Assembly: GCF_036884295.1 (NCBI RefSeq)
Contig: NZ_CP145608.1
Coordinates: 1,550,001-1,614,000 of the forward strand
Reading direction: 5' to 3'
From: Brochothrix thermosphacta DSM 20171 = FSL F6-1036
GTDB lineage: Bacteria; Bacillota; Bacilli; Lactobacillales; Listeriaceae
DNA length: 64,000 bases
The notes under the pieces are model-generated. The model did no database searches and was not told where the DNA came from. It worked only from the letters and a program-made list of their open reading frames with translations. Position 1 is the stretch's first letter; each line of letters opens with the position of its first letter. Shown here one piece after another: positions 54,391-64,000 of the stretch. Both the position numbers and the translations under genes were made by a program.

Positions 54391-55578
54391 TTAATAATCA
54401 CCTTTAATAATACGAACTCGAATGATTCCTTCTATTTGCTCTAACGCTTGTTTTAGCTTCTCATGATTGATGGTACTTGTCACATTATCTAAATCAATCA
54501 GTGTGTATGCAATTTTATTACGGCTACGATTAATCATATCACCAATATTCAGTTGATTTTCTGCAATTTTAGTAGTAAATTGCCCAACCATATTTGGCAC
54601 ATTGTGATGAGCAATCGCGATTCTCGTTAAACCACGGTAAGGAAGTTCTACACGTGGGAAGTTAACAGAATTACGAACGTTACCTGTCTCTAGAAAATGG
54701 GCTAATTCTTTTGCTGCCATCACAGCACAGTTTTCTTCCGCTTCTATTGTTGAAGCGCCTAAATGTGGTAAAATCCGCACGCCTTCTTGACCAAATAGTT
54801 TTTCGTCTGCAAAATCAGCAACATAGTTTTTTAATTTTCCGCTATTCAATGCATCAACAATTGCTTCTGTGTCAACAAGTTCGCCACGGGCAAAATTTAA
54901 TAACACAGCCCCTTCTTTGATATCTTGTAGGCTTACTTTATTTATCATTGCTTTTGTTGATTCTAATAATGGCACATGAATCGTAATATAATCACTAATT
55001 TCAAGCAATTGTTTTAATTCATCCACACGCTCAACTTCACGCGAAACTTGCCAAGCCGCTTCAACAGATACATAGGGATCATAGATAACAACATCCATCC
55101 CTAATGCTACAGCATCGTTAGCGATAATACGGCCAATGTGCCCTAAACCAACGATACCTAATGTTTTCCCGTGAATTTCAGTGCCTACAAATTTCTTTTT
55201 ACCTTTTTCAACATTCTCTGCTAGGTTTGTCTTAGGCAACTGTTTCACCCAATTTGCACCTTCAATCATCGGTCGAGCAATTGTGAGCAAATTCGCAATC
55301 ACGAGCTCTTTCACAGCGTTTGCGTTGGCTCCAGGCGTATTCATCACAACGACGCCTGCATCACTACAAGCTTCAACAGGAATGTTATTCACACCTGCGC
55401 CCGCTCTCGCTATTGCTAATAACGACTCTGGTAAATCTTGCTGATTCATGTCGTAACTACGCAATAAAACCGCATCAACATTACCGCTACCATTGAGGTA
55501 ATACTTCTCAGGATCAAGTTTTTTTAGGCCTTTAACAGCTATCTCATTGTATGTCTTAACGTTATAAGTATTAGGCAT
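54391..55578 (-). CDS. serA: D-3-phosphoglycerate dehydrogenase
   Basis: 395 residues. N-terminal D-2-hydroxyacid dehydrogenase domain with NAD loop [14 protein letters not shown] (about 150-163), catalytic Arg in [13 protein letters not shown] and His in [14 protein letters not shown], plus a C-terminal ACT domain (about 325-395, [17 protein letters not shown]). First step of serine synthesis; the ACT domain suggests serine feedback. The ATG overlaps the serC stop by 8 nt (ATGCCTAA). Confidence 0.95.
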   Translation of the reverse strand: MPNTYNVKTYNEIAVKGLKKLDPEKYYLNGSGNVDAVLLRSYDMNQQDLPESLLAIARAGAGVNNIPVEACSDAGVVVMNTPGANANAVKELVIANLLTIARPMIEGANWVKQLPKTNLAENVEKGKKKFVGTEIHGKTLGIVGLGHIGRIIANDAVALGMDVVIYDPYVSVEAAWQVSREVERVDELKQLLEISDYITIHVPLLESTKAMINKVSLQDIKEGAVLLNFARGELVDTEAIVDALNSGKLKNYVADFADEKLFGQEGVRILPHLGASTIEAEENCAVMAAKELAHFLETGNVRNSVNFPRVELPYRGLTRIAIAHHNVPNMVGQFTTKIAENQLNIGDMINRSRNKIAYTLIDLDNVTSTINHEKLKQALEQIEGIIRVRIIKGDY

Positions 55579-56674
55579 TATTTACATCCCCCGTCACCGT
55601 ATTGGCTACTGCAAATTTATTCATAAAGGCTATCAGTGCTTCAACACCTTCAATCGGCATTGCATTATAAACACTTGCTCGCATTCCACCTACTACACGG
55701 TGCCCTTCAAGATTTGTTAAACCCGATGCTTCCGCAGCAATGACGAATTCTTCATCCATTGTAGGCGAAGGTGTGAGGAATGGAATGTTCGTTAATGAAC
55801 GATGTCCCGCTTCAACTGGCGACGTATAAAAATCACTATGATCTAAAAAGTCATATAATAATTGCGCTTTTTTACGGTTTGCTTTTTCAATTACCGCAAC
55901 ACCGCCTTGTTCTTCAATCCATTCTAACTCAAGTTTTGCCATATAAATCGAAAACGTTGGCGGCGTATTGTACATTGAATTAGCATTTGCATAGGTTTCA
56001 TAGCTTAGCAGGGTTGGTAATTCAGGTAGTGACTGAATGAAATCCTCACGCACAATAACGATTGTTACACCTGCTGGCCCAATATTTTTCTGTGCACCTG
56101 CATATATTAATGCAAAATCTTCGACATTATATTCGCTTGATAGGATATTAGATGACATATCAGCTACTAATGGTAAACCATTAAATTTGTCGAGTGGTAT
56201 ATCTAAATAAGCCGTTCCTTCTATTGTACTATTTGTCGTAAGATGTACATAAGCATAGTCTTCTGTTACGGGTTCAATCACCGGTAACGTATGATAACTA
56301 TTTTTAGCTGAAGAGGCAATTGTTACAACCTCTGCTGTTTTTTTGGCTTCTTCAATTGCTTTTTTAGACCATGAACCTGAGTCAATATAGGCAACTTTTT
56401 TCCCATTCGCTAAATTTAGCGGTACCATCGAAAACTGTAAACTTGCGCCACCTTGTATAAATAACACTTTATAATTAGCGGGAATGTCCATTAAACGACG
56501 CAACAGTGATTCGGTATCACTTAAAATTGTTTCGAACAATTCTGAGCGGTGGCTCAGTTCCATCACAGACATACCTGATTGCTGATAAGATAAAAATTCA
56601 TTTTGTGCTTTTTTTAAGACAGCCTTTGGCATTACGGCTGGACCTGCTGAAAAATTATAAACGCGTTGTTCCAT
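55571..56674 (-). CDS. serC: Phosphoserine aminotransferase
   Basis: 367 residues, fold-type I PLP enzyme: [15 protein letters not shown] at the start, PLP lysine in [12 protein letters not shown] (about 195), and [19 protein letters not shown] at the end. Second step of serine synthesis from 3-phosphohydroxypyruvate. GGGGAGAG precedes the ATG. Operon with serA. No T-box or riboswitch-like leader seen in the 409-nt upstream region. Confidence 0.95.
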   Translation of the reverse strand: MEQRVYNFSAGPAVMPKAVLKKAQNEFLSYQQSGMSVMELSHRSELFETILSDTESLLRRLMDIPANYKVLFIQGGASLQFSMVPLNLANGKKVAYIDSGSWSKKAIEEAKKTAEVVTIASSAKNSYHTLPVIEPVTEDYAYVHLTTNSTIEGTAYLDIPLDKFNGLPLVADMSSNILSSEYNVEDFALIYAGAQKNIGPAGVTIVIVREDFIQSLPELPTLLSYETYANANSMYNTPPTFSIYMAKLELEWIEEQGGVAVIEKANRKKAQLLYDFLDHSDFYTSPVEAGHRSLTNIPFLTPSPTMDEEFVIAAEASGLTNLEGHRVVGGMRASVYNAMPIEGVEALIAFMNKFAVANTVTGDVNNA

Positions 56675-57083
56675 GTAAACATCTCTCCCCTTTGTTTTTG
56701 TAATATAGAATAAGTATATATTTAAATAATTAACATTTCAATGTTCGTATTTAGGTTAAACTGTTTTTTATTAGGTTTTAGAAACTTAAACTTTATTTTA
56801 ATCGGATAGTTCTTCGATGACCTTTTATTCAATATACTATCAACAGATAACTTTTGAAAATAAATTACAACTTTTTTTAATTTTCTGTTAGTAACCGCTT
56901 ACTTTAGCGTTTTTCAAAAAAATATTGTCATTCCAATTATTAAAATATAAAACACAACTGTAACCTAAAAAAGAGAACAACAGACTGACACAAAGGTCAA
57001 ACTGTTATTCTCGTGAAATTATTTATTTTTATACGTTGTACAATCTATGTTTTAAAACTAGCTGTCGTTCTGTTAAGTTTATC
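56675..57083. other. Intergenic region between serC and malL
   Basis: About 410 bases, AT-rich. It contains the serC promoter and, at the malL side, a terminator. No additional gene or conserved leader seen. Confidence 0.5.
56966..57012 (-). terminator. Terminator of the malL-malP operon
   Basis: GAGAA-AACAG and CTGTT-TTCTC arms with TGAC/GTCA inner pairing; on the minus strand followed by a U6 tract. Confidence 0.8.
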
Positions 57084-58766
<1,683 letters not shown>

Positions 58767-58774
58767 TCACTCCT

Positions 58775-59800
58775 TTAGTTTTGTTTGATTGTATCGAATC
58801 TGTAACTGCTGCGATAACTTTTGTGTCTACCTGCTGGCAATACAATATCACCAAAGTGGTCATGATGTATCGCATCTGGTAACTGTTGCGGCTCCAAGGC
58901 TATACCTAGTTCAGATACCATCGGACGGGTACCATTAACTAAATACGGTTCGTTCATTCCTGTTGTCGAGAAAACAACGATGGCATTGGCATCTGTTTCT
59001 ATTACCATTCTGCGTCCGCTGACGTTATCAGTCAGACGTACTGCAAAATCAGAACCTTCATTCAGCGGAAAAGGTGTATCTAATCCTTGAGGCTCTTTTT
59101 TTGTGAACGCTTTCAAAGTTTGGCCCGCTTGAAAATCGAAAGCTGTATTGGCTACAGGTGCCAACACACCGGTCGGACATTTACTGTCATCCATTAACGC
59201 GACTTGCGATGCTCCGATTTCAAGCTGATGTTCGCTGATTGTTTCTTTTAAATCACCACTTAAATTGAAATAGCTATGATTCGTGGGATTAAATAATGTT
59301 GCTTCATCTGTTATCCCTGTAGTTATTATCTCAAAATGATTGTCCGCATACAATTGATACGTCACAGTCATTTCCAAATTACCAGGGTAACCGTTATCTC
59401 CCGCTGGACTTACAATTCCTAAAGTGACTGATAAATTTTCGACATCACTTTTAAGAACCTCCCATACACGGTGACTAACAGCGTTAACGCCACCATGTAT
59501 GTGTTGTTCTCCTTCGTTTTGCGTCAATTGCGTGTTTAACCATTTCCCTTGGCGAATACGGCCGCCGACGCGACCGATTGTTGCACCAAAATAAGGGGAA
59601 TGTGCGCTGTATTCTGCTAATGTCGCACATCCTAATACGACGTTCTCAAATCGTCCTGTTTTATCTGGCACAACAACTTCCAATAATGTTGCACCATAAG
59701 TCATTACACTGATAGACATGCCTTGATCATTTTCGAGCTGAAAGCGTTCCACCGTAGTATTTTTAATCGTACCAAAAATGGAACGTTCAATCTTAGGCAT
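58775..59800 (-). CDS. galM: Aldose 1-epimerase (mutarotase)
   Basis: 341 residues. Beta-sandwich epimerase with QHIHGGVNAVSHRVWEV (about 90-107, catalytic His), NPTNHSYFNLSGD (second His) and a catalytic Glu in SELGIALEPQQLPDA. Equilibrates alpha- and beta-glucose, needed because maltose phosphorylase releases glucose alongside beta-glucose-1-phosphate. The ATG overlaps the pgmB stop by 8 nt (ATGCCTAA); a longer frame to 59836 is rejected. Confidence 0.92.
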   Translation of the reverse strand: MPKIERSIFGTIKNTTVERFQLENDQGMSISVMTYGATLLEVVVPDKTGRFENVVLGCATLAEYSAHSPYFGATIGRVGGRIRQGKWLNTQLTQNEGEQHIHGGVNAVSHRVWEVLKSDVENLSVTLGIVSPAGDNGYPGNLEMTVTYQLYADNHFEIITTGITDEATLFNPTNHSYFNLSGDLKETISEHQLEIGASQVALMDDSKCPTGVLAPVANTAFDFQAGQTLKAFTKKEPQGLDTPFPLNEGSDFAVRLTDNVSGRRMVIETDANAIVVFSTTGMNEPYLVNGTRPMVSELGIALEPQQLPDAIHHDHFGDIVLPAGRHKSYRSSYRFDTIKQN

Positions 59801-60461
59801 GATGTGCCGCTTCCCAAACACCTTGAATTGTTTCAAGATCTAGCAAAGCTGTGCTACTAAAGATGTGATCTGCTTCAGCTAATTCCTGAGCATCTCCCAC
59901 AGCGATTGATACCATATTTGCTGCATTAATTGCTTGTACACCTGCCAACGCATCTTCCACACCAACACAGTCACCAGCCTTCAAGCCTAATTGTGCTGCA
60001 GCTGCTAAATAAATATCTGGTGCTGGTTTTCCCGCTTTAAGGTCTGCTGGATCAACGATTGTTTCAAAACGATCACTCAAACCTAACTTATCAAGGATAA
60101 AAGGCCCATTACGACTTGCAGATGCAAGTGCGATACGGATTTCAGCTGTTGCTAGTTCGTCTAAAAAGGCTGTAATACCTGGTAAAATATCTTTTTCAGA
60201 TAATGAAGAAATGAGCTCAAGGTAAACTTCATTTTTTTTGTTAGCAAAAACAGCAAGTTCACCTTCGCTATATCGATCACTTTGGTTACCATGAATGAGA
60301 ATGCGCTCGAGTGATTCCGAGCGACTGATCCCTTTCAATTCTTCATTAAACGCTTCATCAATAACAATGCCTAAATCGGCTGCTAATTGTTGCCAAGCGA
60401 TAAAATGAAAACGTGCAGTATCTGCAATAACGCCATCTAAATCAAAAATTACTGCCTTCAT
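59793..60461 (-). CDS. pgmB: Beta-phosphoglucomutase
   Basis: 222 residues, HAD superfamily: [17 protein letters not shown] (about 3-19, both catalytic Asp), [12 protein letters not shown] cap motif, [24 protein letters not shown] and [13 protein letters not shown]. Converts beta-glucose-1-phosphate from MalP to glucose-6-phosphate. It overlaps malP by 4 nt (ATGA). Confidence 0.95.
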   Translation of the reverse strand: MKAVIFDLDGVIADTARFHFIAWQQLAADLGIVIDEAFNEELKGISRSESLERILIHGNQSDRYSEGELAVFANKKNEVYLELISSLSEKDILPGITAFLDELATAEIRIALASASRNGPFILDKLGLSDRFETIVDPADLKAGKPAPDIYLAAAAQLGLKAGDCVGVEDALAGVQAINAANMVSIAVGDAQELAEADHIFSSTALLDLETIQGVWEAAHHA

Positions 60462-62731
60462 TTTGCTGCCTCCTCTACCTTTAATACGCGTGGTTTTTCA
60501 TCAACTGTGATAGTTAATGGCTCACCTTTAATTAATTTCACATCTGTTCCAGCTGTTGTGACTGTGATTAACAATAATCTACCGCGGAAGTTAATGTGGA
60601 AACGGTAATTTTCCCATTTTTCTGGTAAAAACGGTTTAAACGATAATTCGTGATCTGATACGCGCATTCCAGCAAATCCTTGTACAATTGCAAGCCAGCT
60701 ACCTGTCATTGATGTAATATGTAAACCATCTTCTGTATCATTATTATAATTATCTAAGTCCAGACGTGCTGTTCGTTCATACATTTCAACTGCTTTTTCT
60801 TCGTAACGAATCTCCGCAGCTAAAATAGCGTGTACACTTGGTGATAAGCTTGATTCATGCACTGTTAAAGGCTCATAAAAATCAAAGTTGCGTTTTTTCT
60901 CTTCAAGTGTAAAGTTTTCAGGGAAATAATACACCCCTTGTAACACATCCGCTTGTTTGATGTAAGGCGAACGTAAAATGTGATCCCATGACCAGTTTTG
61001 GTTCAATGGTAAAGATGCTGGGTCTAATTCTGCTACAGGCGTTAAATCTTTATCCATGAATGTATCATGTTGTAAGAAAACATCTTCTTGTTCATCATGT
61101 GGCAGGTACATTTTTTCAACAATATCTGACCATTTCGCCGTTTCTTCAGCAGTAATTTGTAATGATTCACGTTTTTCAGCTGATAGTTTAGGCAACGTTT
61201 CAAGCGCATAACGCAACGTCCATTGTGCCATATAGTTGGTGTACCAGTTATTATTCACGTTGTTTTCATACTCATTAGGTCCTGTTACACCGTGCATCAT
61301 GTATTGTCCTTGTCGTTTTGAGAAGTGAACACGGTCTGCCCAGAAACGTGAAATTTCAGTGATGACATCAATTCCTTTTGTTAACAAGTAACTTTCATCC
61401 CCCGTATAGTTTGCATGGTTGTATATCGCATACACCATCGATCCGTTACGGTGAATCTCTTCAAATGTAATTTCCCATTCGTTGTGACATTCGACACCTG
61501 TAAAAGTTACCATTGGGTATAAAGCACCTGCTAAACCTTGTTGTCTCGCGTTATGTTGTGCTTGTGGCAATTGTTGATGACGATAATCTAATAAGTTTTC
61601 TGTCACTTCTGGTGCTGCTAATGACAGATAAAACGGAATAGCAAAAGCTTCTGTATCCCAATATGTCGCACCACCGTATTTCTCACCTGTAAATCCTTTA
61701 GGTCCAATGTTAAGACGTGCGTCTTCACCGTAATAAGTTGAGAATAATTGGAAGATATTGAAACGAATACCTTGTTGTGCCGAAACGTCCCCACCAATTT
61801 CAACATCTGCTAGGTCCCAACGACGGTGCCATAATGTTTGGTGTGCTGTTTTTATTTCATCATAAGTTGATGAAGCAAGCGTTTGCGTTAAACTATTAAG
61901 CTGCTCTTTAATGCTTTCAACTGTTTCAAAATCACGTGACGTTACAACTAAAATGCGTTTTTCTAAAACTACTTTTTCACCTGTTTCAATTGTTGCCTCA
62001 TAGTTGGTCACAATTTCTTGCTCTGTTTCCACTGCTGCTTGGACCGCGAAGCCAGTTTGTTCATGCGTCATTTTAAAACCAACTGTAAATTGTGGGATAT
62101 CAAAGTTATTTTCAATTGTACGCGCAACCAACAAACCATCTGTTGCTACTACCTCTTTTTCAACAACTTGCCAGAATTTTTCATCGTAGTTCGCATCTTC
62201 ATTGGTAACATTTGCATCAATTGCTGATGCGACTTTAATCGTTGCTGCTGCACCTAAGTTCTCAAATTGTACTGAAATGGCACATAATTCTTTTGTTGCA
62301 AGGCTTACAAAGCGTTGCACTGTAAATTTCACGCGTTTTGTTCCTTTAGTAATAATGAAAGAACGCGTTAATAAACCATTATACATATCTAATTCATGAG
62401 TGAAATCAGAGATAGTATCCGTGTAAAGATCCACTTCTGCACCATCAATATAGAAAGCAAGTTTCATGAAATTAACTGTGTTGATTACTTTACCAAAATA
62501 TTCTGGGTAACCATTTTTCCACCAACCCACACGCGTTTTATCTGGGTACCACACACCTGCCAAGTATATGCCTTCATGTTTATCACCCGAATACGATTCT
62601 TCAAACATACCTCGCATTCCCATGTAACCATTCCCAATACTTGTTAGACTTTCTTGGAAACGTTTGTTCTCTTTATCCAATTCATGAGTTGTTAATTTCC
62701 AACCATCTAATTCAAATTTATTATTTTGCAT
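60458..62731 (-). CDS. malP: Maltose phosphorylase, GH65
   Basis: 757 residues, usual family length. N-terminal beta-sandwich ([20 protein letters not shown], about 29-48), (alpha/alpha)6 barrel with [12 protein letters not shown] and catalytic Glu in [17 protein letters not shown], and a C-terminal beta part ([20 protein letters not shown]). Splits maltose with phosphate to glucose and beta-glucose-1-phosphate. AAGGAGG precedes the ATG. First gene of the operon, divergent from the maltose PTS. Confidence 0.95.
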   Translation of the reverse strand: MQNNKFELDGWKLTTHELDKENKRFQESLTSIGNGYMGMRGMFEESYSGDKHEGIYLAGVWYPDKTRVGWWKNGYPEYFGKVINTVNFMKLAFYIDGAEVDLYTDTISDFTHELDMYNGLLTRSFIITKGTKRVKFTVQRFVSLATKELCAISVQFENLGAAATIKVASAIDANVTNEDANYDEKFWQVVEKEVVATDGLLVARTIENNFDIPQFTVGFKMTHEQTGFAVQAAVETEQEIVTNYEATIETGEKVVLEKRILVVTSRDFETVESIKEQLNSLTQTLASSTYDEIKTAHQTLWHRRWDLADVEIGGDVSAQQGIRFNIFQLFSTYYGEDARLNIGPKGFTGEKYGGATYWDTEAFAIPFYLSLAAPEVTENLLDYRHQQLPQAQHNARQQGLAGALYPMVTFTGVECHNEWEITFEEIHRNGSMVYAIYNHANYTGDESYLLTKGIDVITEISRFWADRVHFSKRQGQYMMHGVTGPNEYENNVNNNWYTNYMAQWTLRYALETLPKLSAEKRESLQITAEETAKWSDIVEKMYLPHDEQEDVFLQHDTFMDKDLTPVAELDPASLPLNQNWSWDHILRSPYIKQADVLQGVYYFPENFTLEEKKRNFDFYEPLTVHESSLSPSVHAILAAEIRYEEKAVEMYERTARLDLDNYNNDTEDGLHITSMTGSWLAIVQGFAGMRVSDHELSFKPFLPEKWENYRFHINFRGRLLLITVTTAGTDVKLIKGEPLTITVDEKPRVLKVEEAAK

Positions 62732-62896
62732 TTTTATTTCCTCCTTATAAAATGATTTATTGCAATCTTTTCAAGCTGATAGTGCTACACTTATCGTAGT
62801 GAAAAACGTCTGTTTCTTGCTGTTTTATAAATAGTAAGACTGGAACGACAGATATTATGTAGCAACACATTTTCTACAACTTCGAACGTTACAAAT

Positions 62897-62951
62897 AAAC
62901 CGTTTTCATTTGCTCAATTACATGATACTACGCAACCGTTTGCATTGTCAA
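62897..62951 (-). promoter_or_regulatory. malP promoter with operator in the spacer
   Basis: On the minus strand TTGACA (62946-62951) and TATCAT (62922-62927) with an 18-bp spacer that holds GCAAACGGTTGC (62932-62943). A second related site, TGAAAACGGTTT (62897-62908), follows downstream. Such sites suit a LacI-family MalR-type repressor or CcpA. A bound protein would block polymerase. Confidence 0.7.
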
Positions 62952-63009
62952 TACCTAGACGTTATATTCATCAAATCATCTCTGTTTCAAACACTATTTT
63001 AAAAATCGC

Positions 63010-63057
63010 TTGACAGTTGCAAGCGATTCCATCTATACTTTAGGCAAGCGTTTGCAT
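63010..63057 (+). promoter_or_regulatory. malT promoter with operator at the transcription start
   Basis: TTGACA (63010-63015) and TATACT (63034-63039) with an 18-bp spacer. GCAAGCGTTTGC (63044-63055) lies where transcription should start, and the half-site TTGCAAGCG lies in the spacer (63017-63025). It mirrors the malP site on the other side of the divergent region. Confidence 0.7.
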
Positions 63058-63086
63058 AAAAACGAAATTTAGGAGGAAATACAAAA

Positions 63087-64000
63087 ATGAAACAACTATT
63101 ATCATTTGAATTCTGGCAAAAATTTGGTAAAACATTACTTGTAGTTGTGGCTGTTATGCCTGCTGCTGGTTTAATGATCAGTATCGGGAAAATATTCGCC
63201 ATGTTTGATATTGCATTCTTTACACGTGTCGGTGGTGTCACCGAACAAATCGGTTGGGGAATTATTACTAACCTCGCTATTCTCTTCGCGGTTGCCATCG
63301 GGGGCTCATGGGCCAAAGAAAAAGCTGGTGGTGCTTTTGCTGCATTAATCGCTTTTATTCTTATTAATACAATTACCGGTGCCATCTTCGGTGTTAATAC
63401 CGAAATGTTAACAACTGAAGGTGCTACAACAATTACTTTATTCGGCACTAAAATATTGGTTGAAGGTTACTTCACTTCAATATTAGGTGCACCTGCACTA
63501 AATATGGGTGTATTCGTCGGTATTATTGCTGGTTTCCTTGGTGGAAATCTCTACAATAAATATTACAACTATCGTAAGTTACCTGACGCGCTTGCTTTCT
63601 TTAACGGGAAACGTTTTGTTCCTTTCGTAGTTATCTTGTGGTCAATCATTATTGCACTTTTAATGGCGCTTGTATGGCCTGTCATCCAAACCGGAATCAA
63701 TAAATTCGGAATCTGGATTGCAACCTCTTCTGCCTCTGCTCCTTTTGTCGCACCGTTCATCTACGGGACGCTTGAACGACTCTTGTTACCATTTGGTTTA
63801 CATCATATGTTGACGATTCCGATTAACTATACACCGTTGGGTGGTACTTATACGATTATGTCGGGGGCTAATGCCGGACAACAAGTCTTCGGGCAAGACC
63901 CATTGTGGTTAGCTTGGGCGAGTGACTTATCTCACTTCAGCAGCATTGGTGACAGTGCCTCATATAACAACCTTGTTGATACCATTACACCCGCTCGTTT
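63087..64000 (+). CDS. malT: Maltose PTS permease EIIC part (MalT-like), cut by right edge
   Basis: 304 residues visible, frame open at the window end. AGGAGGAAAT lies upstream of the ATG. PTS glucose/maltose EIIC features: FWQKFGKTLLVVVAVMPAAG, WAKEKAGGAFAALIAF, LPDALAFFNGKRFVPFVV and GTLERLLLPFGLHHML. The divergent arrangement with malP-pgmB-galM matches the enterococcal malT locus, where MalT imports maltose as maltose-6'-phosphate. EIIB and perhaps EIIA domains should follow outside the window. Confidence 0.88.
   Translation, partial: MKQLLSFEFWQKFGKTLLVVVAVMPAAGLMISIGKIFAMFDIAFFTRVGGVTEQIGWGIITNLAILFAVAIGGSWAKEKAGGAFAALIAFILINTITGAIFGVNTEMLTTEGATTITLFGTKILVEGYFTSILGAPALNMGVFVGIIAGFLGGNLYNKYYNYRKLPDALAFFNGKRFVPFVVILWSIIIALLMALVWPVIQTGINKFGIWIATSSASAPFVAPFIYGTLERLLLPFGLHHMLTIPINYTPLGGTYTIMSGANAGQQVFGQDPLWLAWASDLSHFSSIGDSASYNNLVDTITPAR

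Noticed and set aside
56675-57083. T-box or riboswitch before serC
   Set aside because: No T-box core sequence or other conserved leader motif found on the coding strand; only AT-rich sequence and the malL terminator.

Overview
The window is low-GC Gram-positive (Firmicutes) DNA. Strong AAGGAG-type ribosome binding sites, cre-like CcpA sites, PTS sugar transporters, wall teichoic acid genes and a LysM glucosaminidase all fit this. Having guaA, nadE, pncB and the teichoic acid export genes tagG/tagH within 15 kb, with an integrated element at the 3' end of guaA, resembles Listeriaceae. My best guess is Brochothrix or a close relative; this is inference from gene content and was not checked by search. 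I see no rRNA, tRNA or CRISPR array.

Layout. 0-0.7 kb: end of a leftward ACP/ketoacyl-ACP synthase operon. 1.2-3.7 kb: a large secreted surface protein. 3.7-4.6 kb: two tandem repeat arrays running into the 3' end of an ABC-F gene, which has its own attenuator-like leader with a 13-codon leader peptide. 6.5-11.2 kb: a membrane-anchored unknown, a DeoR regulator, a DUF1295 protein, a one-chain FakA-FakB-like fusion and a DUF2177 protein. 11.4-16.6 kb: a LysR regulator and a malX/malY-like operon with an RpiR regulator, and a second copy of the repeat family between them. 16.8-31.7 kb: housekeeping and small accessory genes (YeeI, aspA, a GH114-like protein, MarR units, an exporter, an ABC transporter, a secreted hydrolase) and a GNAT gene killed by one stop codon. 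32.0-33.9 kb: two related secreted toxin-like genes, both broken, each followed by an intact small gene that looks like its immunity gene. 34.47-39.86 kb: a compact integrated element bounded by an 11-bp direct repeat of the guaA 3' end, carrying a tyrosine integrase and several unrecognised genes. 39.8-43.8 kb: guaA, nadE, pncB. 44.1-46.1 kb: mscL and a LysM glucosaminidase. 46.3-53.6 kb: rapZ, pgcA, a GT2 glycosyltransferase, tagB-like, tagH, tagG. 53.7-56.7 kb: a PfpI-family protein, serA, serC. 57.1-64.0 kb: maltose operon malL-galM-pgmB-malP, divergent from a maltose PTS permease that leaves the window.

How the genes work together. The maltose block imports the sugar by PTS, cleaves it with a phosphorylase, and channels beta-glucose-1-phosphate and glucose into glycolysis. 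Both divergent promoters carry a GCAARCG-type operator. PgcA, the GT2 enzyme, TagB and TagGH form a cell-wall polymer neighbourhood. PncB and NadE form a two-step NAD salvage operon.

Most worth a second look: the modular A-B-C repeat family with covarying hairpins (4.1-4.6 and 15.3-15.8 kb), the ABC-F leader, the decayed toxin/immunity array, and the small guaA-site element with unknown genes.
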